From: a virus
Length of the DNA: 64,000 bases
IMG/VR virus record: IMGVR_UViG_3300047560_001406
Coordinates: 1 to 64,000 of that record
Strand: one strand, 5' to 3'
Made by a program: the position numbers and the translations under genes. Positions 14,816-24,172 of the stretch are shown piece by piece. Under the pieces are notes generated by a model. It saw nothing but the letters and a program-made list of their open reading frames with translations. It was not told the DNA's origin and ran no database searches. Numbering within the stretch: position 1 is the stretch's first letter; the number at the start of each line of letters is the position of its first letter.

Positions 14816-15977
14816 TGTTCTCCTTTGTATCAATTTTACCATACTCTGGCTTATTTTGGTACCAGGCATCTCGCTCTATTTTTTCTCTTCCCTGCATTCT
14901 TTCCCTATGGCTATCGGTTACCTTTTCAGCAATGTCAATTGGTTCAGAGAAATGACAAAATATCATATCTACATAGTCATCATCATTGAATATCGTGTGC
15001 TCTCTCCAATGAATCTGATGAGTTCCACTAAATACTAGTGCCTCATTATCTTTTAGTTCAAAGCTTTTTCCTTCGACAACAAGTGGCCATGGCTTTGTGC
15101 CACGTACCTGGATGTCATAGGTTATTCTTCTTTCTTGGAATGGATTATCAAAATGAGGGTAAAGAAGTGGTGTTCTTCCATTACGGGTATCATATCTGGC
15201 AAAAGATAGCTCTCTGAGCACTAATGGCTTATGATAATTGTTATTAGCCATATCCTCAATCTTCTTTACGATATTTTCTGGAAGCCATGAGAAGTATGCT
15301 GTATGACCATAATCTGGTTGATCAAATGTCTTATCTACTGGAGTCTTTTCAATATGCTCATAGATAGTCTCAATATCTTCATCGGAGAATATGTTGCTAA
15401 TAATAAAATTATCAGTGTGGTCCTGATACTCATCATTATCTAAATTAAGATCAAAGAATATCATTCTTACATATTGATCATCTGCAAACTCTAATGGCAT
15501 TCTTCTGTGATATGTTCTATTTGGGAAAAATACAAGTGCATCATTGTTATCCAGCTGATATACTCGCTCCTCATCTTCTTTTCCACCAAGACCTAGTGGC
15601 CAAGTGACATTTGCATCAAGCTGGTAATCTATCATGAATAGGTCCATCTTGTCTTTATGTCTAGTGAGAATTGGCTTTCCCCATTTATTAGAATACTCTA
15701 CATACCCTGCACGAATTAGATGTGTGGCACGGAAGCCATTGTCTCTAGCGTATTTAACTAGTTTATCTTTAATATGATCTGGCATTGGGATATCAAATGT
15801 TATCTTGCCAAGCTTTTTGTCTTGCTTGATCTTATGCTCAATAGTAAAGTCGATTTCTGGTTCTGGCAGTAATCCATCCCAAACAACCATTTCTGCAGTT
15901 AGCATATATGTATCAATATAGTATTTTATCCAGTCTATATCCTCTTTAGACAGTAGTCCTTTTACGTGCTTTTCCAT
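14808..15977 (-). CDS. tandem double-domain 2OG/Fe(II) oxygenase-like protein
   Basis: The 389-residue protein contains two copies of the oxygenase core. Domain 1 has His107-x-Asp109 (TRHKDK), a NDALVFFPNRTYHRRM strand and His157. Domain 2 has His275-x-Asp277 (YPHFDN), NEALVFSGTHQIHWRE and His323. Both show the WPL...G strand before the second half of the barrel. Both domains therefore keep a complete Fe triad and could be active. The start at 15977 is six bases from an exact TATAAT, so translation is probably leaderless. No known substrate; a host-cell or DNA/protein modification role is inference. Confidence 0.72.
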   Translation of the reverse strand: MEKHVKGLLSKEDIDWIKYYIDTYMLTAEMVVWDGLLPEPEIDFTIEHKIKQDKKLGKITFDIPMPDHIKDKLVKYARDNGFRATHLIRAGYVEYSNKWGKPILTRHKDKMDLFMIDYQLDANVTWPLGLGGKEDEERVYQLDNNDALVFFPNRTYHRRMPLEFADDQYVRMIFFDLNLDNDEYQDHTDNFIISNIFSDEDIETIYEHIEKTPVDKTFDQPDYGHTAYFSWLPENIVKKIEDMANNNYHKPLVLRELSFARYDTRNGRTPLLYPHFDNPFQERRITYDIQVRGTKPWPLVVEGKSFELKDNEALVFSGTHQIHWREHTIFNDDDYVDMIFCHFSEPIDIAEKVTDSHRERMQGREKIERDAWYQNKPEYGKIDTKENNE

Positions 15978-15983
15978 ACCTAT

Positions 15984-15989
15984 ATTATA
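15984..15989 (-). promoter_or_regulatory. -10 box of leaderless double oxygenase gene
   Basis: TATAAT sits six bases before the ATG at 15977, so transcription should begin at the start codon. No good -35 element is visible. There is no Shine-Dalgarno sequence. Confidence 0.6.
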
Positions 15990-16269
15990 CCTCATCAATG
16001 AGTTGCTCAAGTATTTCAAGCTCTATTATTGCAAGACGCACCTTCTGATTTCCCTCACCAAGGACAACAAAGATAGCTGGATCATTGCCATTTCTAATAG
16101 CATCAGTTACGGCCTTGGCCCAGTTGTCTTTATTGACAGTAAAACCTTTTGGATATTCTTTAAAATCAACAGTAAAGTTATGCCAAGTAGCATCGCCCTT
16201 CTTGGTATTTCTACCAGAATTCTTATGTTGCTTAGCACCGATTCTATTGCTCTCGCTTTTCTCGCTCAT
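15985..16269 (-). CDS. probable PD-(D/E)XK nuclease, Holliday-resolvase-like
   Basis: From MSEKSESNRIGAKQ (after GAAGAGAG) the product is 94 residues. A basic N terminus leads into GDATWHNFTVDFKEY, which reads as the D...DxK active-site strand pair of small PD-(D/E)XK enzymes. A WAKAVTDAI helix and a FVVLGEGNQKVRLAIIE strand follow. The size is short. Its place between a zinc-ribbon gene and oxygenase genes, near the recombinase, fits DNA processing. The family call is tentative. Confidence 0.5.
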   Translation of the reverse strand: MSEKSESNRIGAKQHKNSGRNTKKGDATWHNFTVDFKEYPKGFTVNKDNWAKAVTDAIRNGNDPAIFVVLGEGNQKVRLAIIELEILEQLIDEV

Positions 16270-16429
16270 AGTCTCTCTTCTTTTTTGTTGATAGCGAAAC
16301 CTTAGATATATGTCCGCTTTTACATAACCATGTAAGTTCCATTGTCTCTCCATAGCAACGTAGAGACTGAACCTCTTCCTTGCATGTATGACAAGGAAAC
16401 TTACCGTTATAAACAGAATACTTAGCCAT
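16244..16429 (-). CDS. small zinc-ribbon protein (61 aa)
   Basis: The product contains CHTC (residues 13-16), a second Cys near 25 and CKSGH near 36-40, consistent with a single zinc site, followed by a highly charged KKKRDYEREKREQ helix. It overlaps the recombinase gene upstream and the nuclease gene downstream. Nucleic-acid binding is likely; the specific role is unknown. Confidence 0.65.
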   Translation of the reverse strand: MAKYSVYNGKFPCHTCKEEVQSLRCYGETMELTWLCKSGHISKVSLSTKKKRDYEREKREQ

Positions 16430-17435
16430 TAAGTTTTGCCTTAATTGATTCCTGTAGGTCTAGATCTTCTTTTACCCTTGCGATAAACGCTTCTCTACCC
16501 TGAACCTTTGTTCCGTCCTCAAGCTGGTACCAGGCACCAGTTCTTGCTACAATTCCTAATGACTCTGCAGTATCAACCAAGTCACCAATGGCATCAACAC
16601 CAACATCGTCGCCTCTAAAATAGAAGTCATATTCGCCACCCTGAAAAGCAGGAGATGTCTTAGAGAATTGTAAATCCCAACGAACCTTTCTTCCAATCTT
16701 TTCTTCAATGAGTTTATCTCCGACATGTATCTTCCCCTTAATTGCTTGATTATCTGATTCTGATGAGAATAGCTTAATGATAGTAGATGAGTAGAACTTA
16801 ACAGAAGTTCCTCCAGTTGGCTGCTGGCTAGTATACATTGCACTAATATTATTTCTAGACTGACTAATAAAGATAAGCAATGTAGGCTTTACCTTATTAT
16901 TAGCATAGTTAAGCATCTTAACAGCATTACTAAAGTCACGTGCTTCTGCACCGATCTGTTTAGTATTTTCTAGTTGTTTAAGTTCATCAGAGTCTTTCTC
17001 AAAGTAAATTGCAGGTAGCAGAGATGTAATTGAGTCAACGACAATGATATCTACTCCAGCATTCATAAGTTGTGTACCTACATCAACCATATCATTAATT
17101 GTACGTGCCTGAGATACGATAAGCTTTGATGTATCAACACCCAGACGTTCTGCCCATGACTTATCATATGACATTTCAGCATCAATCCATGCACAGACCT
17201 TACCCTCTTTTTGTGCTAGGGCAATTGTTTGAAGACATACGGATGATTTTGCTGAAGACTTTGAGCCCCAAATGAGGACCTGCCTACCATAAGGCAAGCC
17301 CCCATTCAGTGCACGGTTTAGTCCATAACTTGGTGTTGGCTGAAATTCAGTTTCTGGCACAGCATCTCCAACCATAATGTTTTTTCTCAACTTAGGGTTT
17401 AGCTGTGCTAGAACATCCTCAACAGTTACGGTCAT
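16422..17435 (-). CDS. RecA/UvsX-type recombinase
   Basis: The 337-residue protein promotes strand exchange. The P-loop is GSKSSAKS (57-64): the usual glycine before Lys is Ala, a relaxed form like that of T4 UvsX. The Walker B strand DIIVVDSITSLLP and the L2-like loop QPTGGTSVKFYSS are clear. The length is close to cellular RecA but lacks its long C-terminal acidic domain. The start follows GGAGCAAATTA in a TAATG overlap with the glutaredoxin gene. Confidence 0.9.
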   Translation of the reverse strand: MTVTVEDVLAQLNPKLRKNIMVGDAVPETEFQPTPSYGLNRALNGGLPYGRQVLIWGSKSSAKSSVCLQTIALAQKEGKVCAWIDAEMSYDKSWAERLGVDTSKLIVSQARTINDMVDVGTQLMNAGVDIIVVDSITSLLPAIYFEKDSDELKQLENTKQIGAEARDFSNAVKMLNYANNKVKPTLLIFISQSRNNISAMYTSQQPTGGTSVKFYSSTIIKLFSSESDNQAIKGKIHVGDKLIEEKIGRKVRWDLQFSKTSPAFQGGEYDFYFRGDDVGVDAIGDLVDTAESLGIVARTGAWYQLEDGTKVQGREAFIARVKEDLDLQESIKAKLNG

Positions 17436-17665
17436 TAATTTGCTCCATTTTTCAACTCAGAGAGTCTCTCAATATCAAAGCCTTGCCAAACATGTGTGTC
17501 TGACTCAACAATTGGTGCTGAACGGAATCCCATATCGATAAATCTCTTAAGGTCATCCTGGTGTTCTGCGAATGGTTTTACTTCATATTCAATACCTGCA
17601 TTATCTAGGTATCTCTTAGTCTGCTCACACTGGTTGCAGTTTTCATTTGTATAAATTTTAATCAT
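17435..17665 (-). CDS. glutaredoxin/NrdH-like redoxin
   Basis: The 76-residue thioredoxin-fold protein has the redox motif Cys10-Asn-Gln-Cys13 and the strand APIVE with the cis-Pro typical of NrdH/glutaredoxin. It likely re-reduces the C-terminal thiols of the class II ribonucleotide reductase at 5138-7168. It is coupled to MazG upstream and the recombinase downstream by TAATG overlaps. Confidence 0.87.
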   Translation of the reverse strand: MIKIYTNENCNQCEQTKRYLDNAGIEYEVKPFAEHQDDLKRFIDMGFRSAPIVESDTHVWQGFDIERLSELKNGAN

Positions 17666-17985
17666 TAGAATTTTACTCCGTGTCTTTCTGGTCTAGTTTT
17701 ATTGAAATTGGTTTTCTTTTCCATAGCATAATCTAAGGAAGTCTTAGTATAACCATTTTCTACAAGGCCTGCGTAGAGGTCAAAGGTACGGATTAGAATG
17801 TCTGCCATTTCATCAGCAATCTGATCTTCACCCTTGTCCTTACGGATAGCCTCCATTACTTCTACAGCTTCTGATACGATCATCATTAGCTGTTTTGTGA
17901 TGAAAATATCATCAACATCTTCGGGCCAAAAGCCCTTTTCAACGGCAGTCTTGTGTAACTGTTCTGCCCAATCATCAAATTGCAT
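17665..17985 (-). CDS. MazG-like nucleotide pyrophosphohydrolase
   Basis: The 106-residue helical protein has the all-alpha NTP-PPase motif: SEAVEVMEA and DEMADILIR provide the paired acidic residues for Mg2+. Such enzymes hydrolyse (d)NTPs or ppGpp-like nucleotides. I chose the ATG at 17985 because GGAGG lies six bases before it; the upstream ATG touches that site. It lies directly after the DNA polymerase gene. Confidence 0.83.
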   Translation of the reverse strand: MQFDDWAEQLHKTAVEKGFWPEDVDDIFITKQLMMIVSEAVEVMEAIRKDKGEDQIADEMADILIRTFDLYAGLVENGYTKTSLDYAMEKKTNFNKTRPERHGVKF

Positions 17986-20900
17986 GTACATCCTCCATTA
18001 TTACTGTTCCGTCCTTGGTCTTCCCAAGGTCAAATTTATATGCCGTTCCCTCTTGAATCTTCATGTATGCCTTGGCAAACGCTGTAGGGAATACTGTTAC
18101 TGGATGCAAATCTCGTGATGCATCAGCAAGTGTTAATGTTGCCATCTTCTTGCCAGCCTTGGTAATACGTGGCTTAAAAGATACAACAAACATCTCTTCA
18201 TCCTTATATGGCAACTGTTTATAATTCAAATACTTTATGAGTGCCGAATCAATCTTACCAACCTCATCAATCTGGATGGCCTCAGTAATGCGATTATCGC
18301 TAGCCAAAATAAGATATGTCTTTCCAGTTTCGATTGCAGACTGCTCTTCATCAAAAATACCTACACTTCCAGTCTTGTCTAGAATCTCAACACGTGACCA
18401 ACCCTTGCCTCGCTTAATACCCTTTACCATACCCATAAGAATGAATGAGCCTTTCTCTTCAAACTCTTCTACATCGCTAATGAAAGCATGGTAGTGTTGT
18501 GGTACAGAAATATTAAACTCTGGCAGATTTAGATATTCGTATAGATTTTCTTTAATCTCTTGATCATTACGTGGATTATCTTGGAATGTTGCAGCACCAA
18601 CTACACGCATAGACTGCAATGCACGACTGTTAACTCCATTACCCTTTGTAAAGGTAAACTCTTCAAGCTCTTTATACGAATTGAATGGACGTGCAGCCAT
18701 GTACTTGCTTGCAATGTTATCAGATATATACTTAATTCCAGTTAGTCCAAATCGAATACCTTTGCCCTCAATCTTAAAGTCAGCATCTGAGTCATTAACA
18801 TGTGGTAGCTTTACAGGAATTCCCATACGCTTTGTTTCGATTAGATATTCTGTACGTGCATCTTTGTCCTTCTCATTCTTGAGAATTGAGTACATAAACT
18901 CTAGAGGATAGTGATACTTTAGCCATGCTGTCCAGTACGAAAGTGTTGAATATGCTACAGCGTGAGATTTATTGAATGAGTATCCAGCGTGAGCCTCAAA
19001 GTCATGCCATAGTTCTATTGCAGCATTTGGACTGATAAACTTAGATGCACCCTCTACGAACTTATCCTTAAACTGATCAAATTCCTTAGCATCCTTCTTC
19101 TTACCAATGATCTTACGAACCTTGTCAGCCTCAGCCATTGTCATGCCACCAAGTTCTGTACAAGCCTGCATTACCTGCTCCTGATATAGAATACAGCCAT
19201 ATGTTTCAGCAGTAAATGCCTTCATGACTTGGTGATGATAGTCAATATTCTGACGACCATGCTTACGAGCAATATAGTCCTTACCAATAGTATTCATAGC
19301 ACCTGGACGAACGAGAGCATTTGATGCTGCTAGCTCTGACAAATTCTTTACACCCATCTTAATCAATAGATTGGTATATGGTGTAGCTTCACATTGGAAC
19401 ACACCCTTTGTGTATCCATCGGAGAGCATCTGATAAACATTCTTATCATCCATATCTACTGATAAAAGATCAATCTTCTTATCATGACGTTCTTCAATAA
19501 TATTAAGTGTATCCTTAAGAACAGACAGAGTCTTTAGGCCAAGTGCATCAATCTTAATTAGACCAATACGTTCTGCTTCTTCCATGTCTACTGCTACAAC
19601 AGGGATGCGTTCCTTATTCCCTGGAGAAGTACGAGTCTCTAGTGGTGCAAACTTGAAGATAGGCTGCTTAGATGTTACAACACCTGCAGCGTGAATACCA
19701 GTACCACGAATACGACCACGCAACAAATCTCCATAAGTTTCAATCTCAGGATACTTTTCACGGAACCATGCTGACTGCTTTGATGTACAATAGTCATCCC
19801 AGTCATCAACAACTTTAAGAACCTTATTAACATCTGGCAGTGGTACATTCAGTGTACGTGCAATATCACGAACCATTCCCTTTCCACGGAACTGCAGGAA
19901 TGTTGCAATAGAGGCAACGTGCTTATATTGGCGAACAAGATAATCTTTAACTTCTTCACGTCGTGAATCTTGAATGTCTGTGTCAATATCAGGGAAGTCA
20001 TTACGTTCTGGATTAATAAAACGGAAGAATAGGAGACCATGTTCGATTGGGTCAATGTCTGTGATGCCTAGAGCATAGCAAAGCAATGAACCAGCTGCAG
20101 AGCCACGGCCTGGTCCCACCATGATACCTTCCTTCTTAGCCCATGAAATCATAGAGCGTACAACTAGGAAGTATGGACCAAAATTCTTGTCGCTAATAAC
20201 CTTTAGCTCTTCTTCAAGTCGATCAAGGTATTCTTGAGACTCAAGATTTCGCTCTTTTAGGCCTTCTAGTGCTAGCTCACGCAATTCTTTATCAGGATTC
20301 TGATACTGTACTGGTAACAGGTCTAGATGGTCTTTAATCTTGTAGTCTTCAATCTTATTTACAATCTCACGAGTTGCCTCATACATATCCTCACGATCAA
20401 TACCTTGAGCCTTCATAGCATTGTGCATTTCATCATCAGATAGTAGGTGAATCTCAAACTTATTAAATGACATCTGACGGTCAGCACCATATAGGTAATC
20501 AAGACGATCCATTAGATTATCATACTTCTTTGAACCTTCATAGGTTGCATCCTTCTCAACCTTATTAGAGTATGAGTTAAGAATTAGTTTAAGTTCTTGA
20601 ATTTCCTTCTGTGAAGGATCTGAGTGGTGACAGTCTGGAGTTACCACAGGCTTTACGCCAAACTCATCTGCCAAATCAAGCAGTAGTTTGTTTACTTCTG
20701 GAGGGTTATGTGGCATTACCTCAATGTAATAATCGTCACCGAATGTTTTCTTAGCCCATTGAATATGCTCTTTTGCAACAGCAAGATTCTCTGCCTCAAT
20801 TGCTTTAGCCAAGAATCCAGACAAGCATCCAGAAGTCACAATAAGACCATCCTTATACTTCTCAAGAACTTCCCAGTCAATACGTGGCTTCTTGTAGAAT

Positions 20901-21250
20901 CCTTCAGTCCAAGCAATCTCATTTAGCTTGTTTAGGTTCTCAAGTCCCTTTGCGTTCTTTGCAAGGATAATAAGGTGGTTATAGTTAAGATCTAGAAGGT
21001 CATTCTTTTCCTTCTTGTCTGTGTGATCAAAGCGGTCTTTTGTAATATACCCTTCGATTCCAAGAATAGGTTTAATTCCTGCTTCCTTAGCAGCACGGTA
21101 CATTTCTCTGTGACCAGATAGAGATCCATGGTCAGTGATTGCAATAGCTGGCATTCCCAGCTCTACAGCACGGTCCACATATTCTTGTGGAGTTGCAATA
21201 CCATCAAATAGGCTGTAGTGTGTGTGTACGTGGAGACCAGCGTAGCTCAT
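17975..21250 (-). CDS. dnaE: DNA polymerase III alpha-type (family C) polymerase
   Basis: The 1091-residue protein is a full DnaE-type replicase. The N-terminal PHP domain keeps its metal residues (LHVHTHYS, TDHGSLSG, TPDCHH), so proofreading or phosphoesterase activity is possible. The catalytic region has GPGRGSAAGS near 380 and the Asp pair in FPDIDTD near 415-420. Finger motifs include QEQVMQACTELGGM and the HAGYSFNKSHAVAYS block, and an OB/C-terminal part follows. AAGGAAAT precedes the ATG. Together with the helicase, primase and SSB, the phage has most of its own replisome; no beta-clamp gene is seen. Confidence 0.95.
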   Translation of the reverse strand: MSYAGLHVHTHYSLFDGIATPQEYVDRAVELGMPAIAITDHGSLSGHREMYRAAKEAGIKPILGIEGYITKDRFDHTDKKEKNDLLDLNYNHLIILAKNAKGLENLNKLNEIAWTEGFYKKPRIDWEVLEKYKDGLIVTSGCLSGFLAKAIEAENLAVAKEHIQWAKKTFGDDYYIEVMPHNPPEVNKLLLDLADEFGVKPVVTPDCHHSDPSQKEIQELKLILNSYSNKVEKDATYEGSKKYDNLMDRLDYLYGADRQMSFNKFEIHLLSDDEMHNAMKAQGIDREDMYEATREIVNKIEDYKIKDHLDLLPVQYQNPDKELRELALEGLKERNLESQEYLDRLEEELKVISDKNFGPYFLVVRSMISWAKKEGIMVGPGRGSAAGSLLCYALGITDIDPIEHGLLFFRFINPERNDFPDIDTDIQDSRREEVKDYLVRQYKHVASIATFLQFRGKGMVRDIARTLNVPLPDVNKVLKVVDDWDDYCTSKQSAWFREKYPEIETYGDLLRGRIRGTGIHAAGVVTSKQPIFKFAPLETRTSPGNKERIPVVAVDMEEAERIGLIKIDALGLKTLSVLKDTLNIIEERHDKKIDLLSVDMDDKNVYQMLSDGYTKGVFQCEATPYTNLLIKMGVKNLSELAASNALVRPGAMNTIGKDYIARKHGRQNIDYHHQVMKAFTAETYGCILYQEQVMQACTELGGMTMAEADKVRKIIGKKKDAKEFDQFKDKFVEGASKFISPNAAIELWHDFEAHAGYSFNKSHAVAYSTLSYWTAWLKYHYPLEFMYSILKNEKDKDARTEYLIETKRMGIPVKLPHVNDSDADFKIEGKGIRFGLTGIKYISDNIASKYMAARPFNSYKELEEFTFTKGNGVNSRALQSMRVVGAATFQDNPRNDQEIKENLYEYLNLPEFNISVPQHYHAFISDVEEFEEKGSFILMGMVKGIKRGKGWSRVEILDKTGSVGIFDEEQSAIETGKTYLILASDNRITEAIQIDEVGKIDSALIKYLNYKQLPYKDEEMFVVSFKPRITKAGKKMATLTLADASRDLHPVTVFPTAFAKAYMKIQEGTAYKFDLGKTKDGTVIMEDVHAI

Positions 21251-21281
21251 TTATTTCCTTTGTGTTTGTTAGTTATTATAA

Positions 21282-21310
21282 ATTATTGCATATTTGTGAC
21301 AGATTGTCAA
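21282..21310 (-). promoter_or_regulatory. promoter for dnaE and the recombination operon
   Basis: TTGACA (21305-21310), a 17-base spacer and AATAAT (21282-21287) precede dnaE, giving a leader of about 25 nt. It overlaps the tail of the hairpin at 21322-21347, so this operon restarts after upstream termination. Confidence 0.72.
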
Positions 21311-21321
21311 GAGAGATAGAA

Positions 21322-21347
21322 GTGGGGGCAACCAAAGCTACCCCCAC
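21322..21347 (-). terminator. hairpin terminator after the ssDNA-binding gene
   Basis: GTGGGGG and CCCCCAC form a seven-pair stem around a 12-base loop, just past the stop at 21359. The downstream tract TTCTATCTCTC is only partly T-rich, so termination may be incomplete. Confidence 0.7.
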
Positions 21348-21358
21348 AACTAAATTAA

Positions 21359-22012
21359 TTACCACTCAACGTTAGTGGATGTTACAGATGGAGTATCAAA
21401 ACCAAAGTAGAAAGCTTCCTGCTCTGGATAAGGCACTTCACGAACAACCTTCTCTAGGTTGTGGAATTCGTAGTCGCCCCACTTGAATGGTTCTGTGTCA
21501 GGCTTGGTAGGAAGAAGAGTATAGTTGGTTTCAGTTCCCTGACCATTACGCTTTAGCTTCCACTCAAGATTAGAAACAGATCCTGTCTCAAGTGCGTATT
21601 CACGAATTGTGTTGAATGCTGATTGCTTAGTAACACCCTGTGACCAAACGGCAATGTATGGTGCTTCTAGTGCATCATCAACTAGAACGTTGCAATAGAA
21701 ACGAAGCTTAGCTCTCCAGCCAGCCTTTGGCTCCTTACGAGCCATTTCACATGCAAAGCAGCGACCTTCAGTTTCCATAGTACATGCAGCCATACGCTTG
21801 TAGTCCTTTGGATTTGTGTGCTGTGCGATTACTACAGAAAGGCCACGAGCCTCATCGTAGTGTGCTGAGTCCTGATCCAGTTCCTCTACGAAACGGATCT
21901 TAGCAGCTTGACCATCTGCAAGCTTTACCCAGCGAACCTTTGTTGCTGTACCTTCGAATTTTGGCTTGTCAAGGATTGCATTGATATCCTTTAGCCCTTT
22001 AATTACACCCAT
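21359..22012 (-). CDS. single-stranded DNA-binding protein, zinc-containing
   Basis: The 217-residue protein resembles phage SSB proteins of the T4 gp32 type. A central segment with His, CTMETEGRCFACEMARKE and surrounding aromatic/basic strands is a gp32-like zinc knuckle inside an OB fold. AGGAGAACACC precedes the ATG. It lies after the primase and helicase and has its own promoter, as expected for an abundant replication protein. Assignment rests on the zinc motif and context. Confidence 0.75.
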   Translation of the reverse strand: MGVIKGLKDINAILDKPKFEGTATKVRWVKLADGQAAKIRFVEELDQDSAHYDEARGLSVVIAQHTNPKDYKRMAACTMETEGRCFACEMARKEPKAGWRAKLRFYCNVLVDDALEAPYIAVWSQGVTKQSAFNTIREYALETGSVSNLEWKLKRNGQGTETNYTLLPTKPDTEPFKWGDYEFHNLEKVVREVPYPEQEAFYFGFDTPSVTSTNVEW

Positions 22013-22040
22013 GGTGTTCTCCTTATTGTTTGTTGTTGTA

Positions 22041-22952
22041 TCAGTTTAGCATAGCCATGATTGATTTGTCAAATGACATATCTAGCTTTTTTATGTCTTC
22101 ATCACTCATATCGCCAATATCTTTATATCTGCTATCTAACTTAATTACAGTGACAGAAGATCCAAGATTTTCAACAATCTTATTCTTCATATTGCCACCT
22201 GCCTCATCATTATCTGCAACTACAAAAATAGAGTTGAAGTATTTGCGAAGAAGTTCTATTTGTTTATTTGAGACGTTAGCACCAAGGGTTGCAACAGCAG
22301 GAAGACCAACCTGGTCCAACCGTATTGCATCAAATGATGACTCAACGACGTACACCCTATTAGATGTTTTTACTCTATGTAGGTTAAACAAAACTTTTGA
22401 TTTTGGAAGGCCAGGAGTATTCTTAAAATCCTTGCCTTCGATTGATCTACCAACGAATCCTACTTCCATTCCATCTGGAGCAGATACTGGTATAGTAACC
22501 ATATCTTGCTTCTCTGAAAATCCTAGCATAAATTTTTTGACAGATGAATCTGTAATTGAGCGACCTGCAAAATATTGCATAGCTCTGTGAGAATCTAGTG
22601 CTTGAATATTTAATCTTTTAATTAATACCTGATCATACTGGGTATAGTCAGGAACGCTAATAAGCTTTTTCTCAATATCATTGGTGATTGATGAGAGACC
22701 CTCTCTTGACTTAATGAAACGAGCAGACTCAAAATATGTACGATTAGTTGTATGCATAACAAGTTCTACCAAGTCTGCGATGTGGTGACATGAAAAGCAA
22801 AAGAATTTTCCAGTGTTCTTGTCTACTTCGCCAGCAGGTGTGCGATTATTTGCATGGAATGGACAAAAAATGATGTAGTCAGTATCTACCTCTTTTTCAA
22901 TTGTCAATCCAGAACCAATTAGGACTTTTTTAATCTGATCAGTGGTATACAT
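22041..22952 (-). CDS. DnaG-type primase (CHC2 + Toprim)
   Basis: The 303-residue protein begins with a CHC2 zinc finger: Cys30, His33, Cys52 and Cys55. The Toprim core follows, with the glutamate strand VYVVESSFDA (about 190-200) and the acidic VADNDEAGG (about 248-256). It makes RNA primers for lagging-strand synthesis with the DnaB-type helicase, whose stop overlaps its ATG (TAATG). It is shorter than bacterial DnaG and lacks a separate helicase-interaction domain. Confidence 0.93.
   Translation of the reverse strand: MYTTDQIKKVLIGSGLTIEKEVDTDYIIFCPFHANNRTPAGEVDKNTGKFFCFSCHHIADLVELVMHTTNRTYFESARFIKSREGLSSITNDIEKKLISVPDYTQYDQVLIKRLNIQALDSHRAMQYFAGRSITDSSVKKFMLGFSEKQDMVTIPVSAPDGMEVGFVGRSIEGKDFKNTPGLPKSKVLFNLHRVKTSNRVYVVESSFDAIRLDQVGLPAVATLGANVSNKQIELLRKYFNSIFVVADNDEAGGNMKNKIVENLGSSVTVIKLDSRYKDIGDMSDEDIKKLDMSFDKSIMAMLN
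22043..22072 (-). promoter_or_regulatory. promoter for the ssDNA-binding gene
   Basis: TTGACA (22067-22072), an 18-base spacer and TAAACT (22043-22048) lie in the last codons of the primase gene, giving a leader of about 25 nt before the SSB start. Confidence 0.6.
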
Positions 22953-24172
22953 TACTGTCCTTCAAAATCCTTATAGCGGTAGTATCCTCTATCAAAGTCT
23001 GCCTGTACCATAAATTCACCCATAAATCCATTACGGTTCTTACGGAAGACACACTCAATAATGTCAGAATTAGTTCCACGACCTAGTGCTAGCACCCAGT
23101 CAGCATCATAAGCAATCTGACGTGACCAAGCAGTCTGTCCAAGTGTAGGAACAGTATCAAGTTTAGTTACATCATCAGGAGTAGCTGATGAGATAGCAAT
23201 AATTGGAACTTCTTCGCTGATAGCCATAAGCTTTAGCTCACGAGATAGGTTCTTCATACGTACCGTTTCAGAATCCGCCTTCTGATTTGGCGACATTAGC
23301 TGTAGATAATCAACTACTACAAAGTCTGGCTTATATTGATCAATCTTTCCACGAAGAACTGAGGGAGTTACGTCTCCACCAGAATCATTAGAGATGATGT
23401 GGAACTCTGGCTTTCCCTGCAAATTCTTCTCGTGCCACATCTTTAGGTCACTAATCTCAATCTGACCAGAAGAAAGTTTTCTATGAGACCAAAGACCTTC
23501 ACCCATAATTGCGAACACACGGTTGCGAACTTCTGTCTCACTCATTTCAAGTGATACGATCATTGGAGACTTGCCCTGCTTCCATGCTTGTACAGCAAAG
23601 TAAAGGGATAGCCATGACTTTCCAATACCTGGATATGCAAGAAATACTCCAAGTTGTCCTGGCATAATTCCTGCAGGAAGATAGTTATCAAATCCTGGAA
23701 GACCAGTCTTAATACCAGTAGTGCCAAGTGCAGCCTGTTTTTGCACATTCTCATAGTAAGCAACGGCAGAATCAACATCCGTAACATCAATATCACGGAT
23801 AGCAGCAGTATTCTTGCGTAGCTCTGATGTCTTTGAAATAAGACTTTCCAAAGCCTCTAGACCCTTGTCTGCCTGAACATCTGCAGCAGCATTACGGATA
23901 ATATCTTTGAGACTATCATTCATGTACTCTGCTTGAAGCTCTTCTAGGTGATGCTTAGTTGCACCAACACCTTCTACTGGAGAAAAGTCTCTAAACTTAT
24001 CAACTACCAATGATGCAGGAGGAACAGATCCATTATTTTCAAAGTATAGACGAATGAAATTCCAGATGTCTTTATGTGTCTTCAAAATGTTCTCTACGTT
24101 GGCCTGTAAAAGAACATGCATCTGTTTGTCAGCAAGAACGGCAGAGATTACCTTTGATTCTGTGTTATTCAC
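22952..24172 (-). CDS. DnaB-type replicative helicase
   Basis: The 406-residue protein has an N-terminal helical domain and a RecA-fold motor: Walker A YPGIGKSW (180-187), Walker B VVVDYLQLMSP (about 284-294), and later motifs RELKLMA and GQTAWSRQIAYDADWVLAL. It unwinds DNA at the replication fork as a hexamer. It overlaps the small protein gene upstream by eight bases; that protein could be a loader. Confidence 0.94.
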   Translation of the reverse strand: MNNTESKVISAVLADKQMHVLLQANVENILKTHKDIWNFIRLYFENNGSVPPASLVVDKFRDFSPVEGVGATKHHLEELQAEYMNDSLKDIIRNAAADVQADKGLEALESLISKTSELRKNTAAIRDIDVTDVDSAVAYYENVQKQAALGTTGIKTGLPGFDNYLPAGIMPGQLGVFLAYPGIGKSWLSLYFAVQAWKQGKSPMIVSLEMSETEVRNRVFAIMGEGLWSHRKLSSGQIEISDLKMWHEKNLQGKPEFHIISNDSGGDVTPSVLRGKIDQYKPDFVVVDYLQLMSPNQKADSETVRMKNLSRELKLMAISEEVPIIAISSATPDDVTKLDTVPTLGQTAWSRQIAYDADWVLALGRGTNSDIIECVFRKNRNGFMGEFMVQADFDRGYYRYKDFEGQ

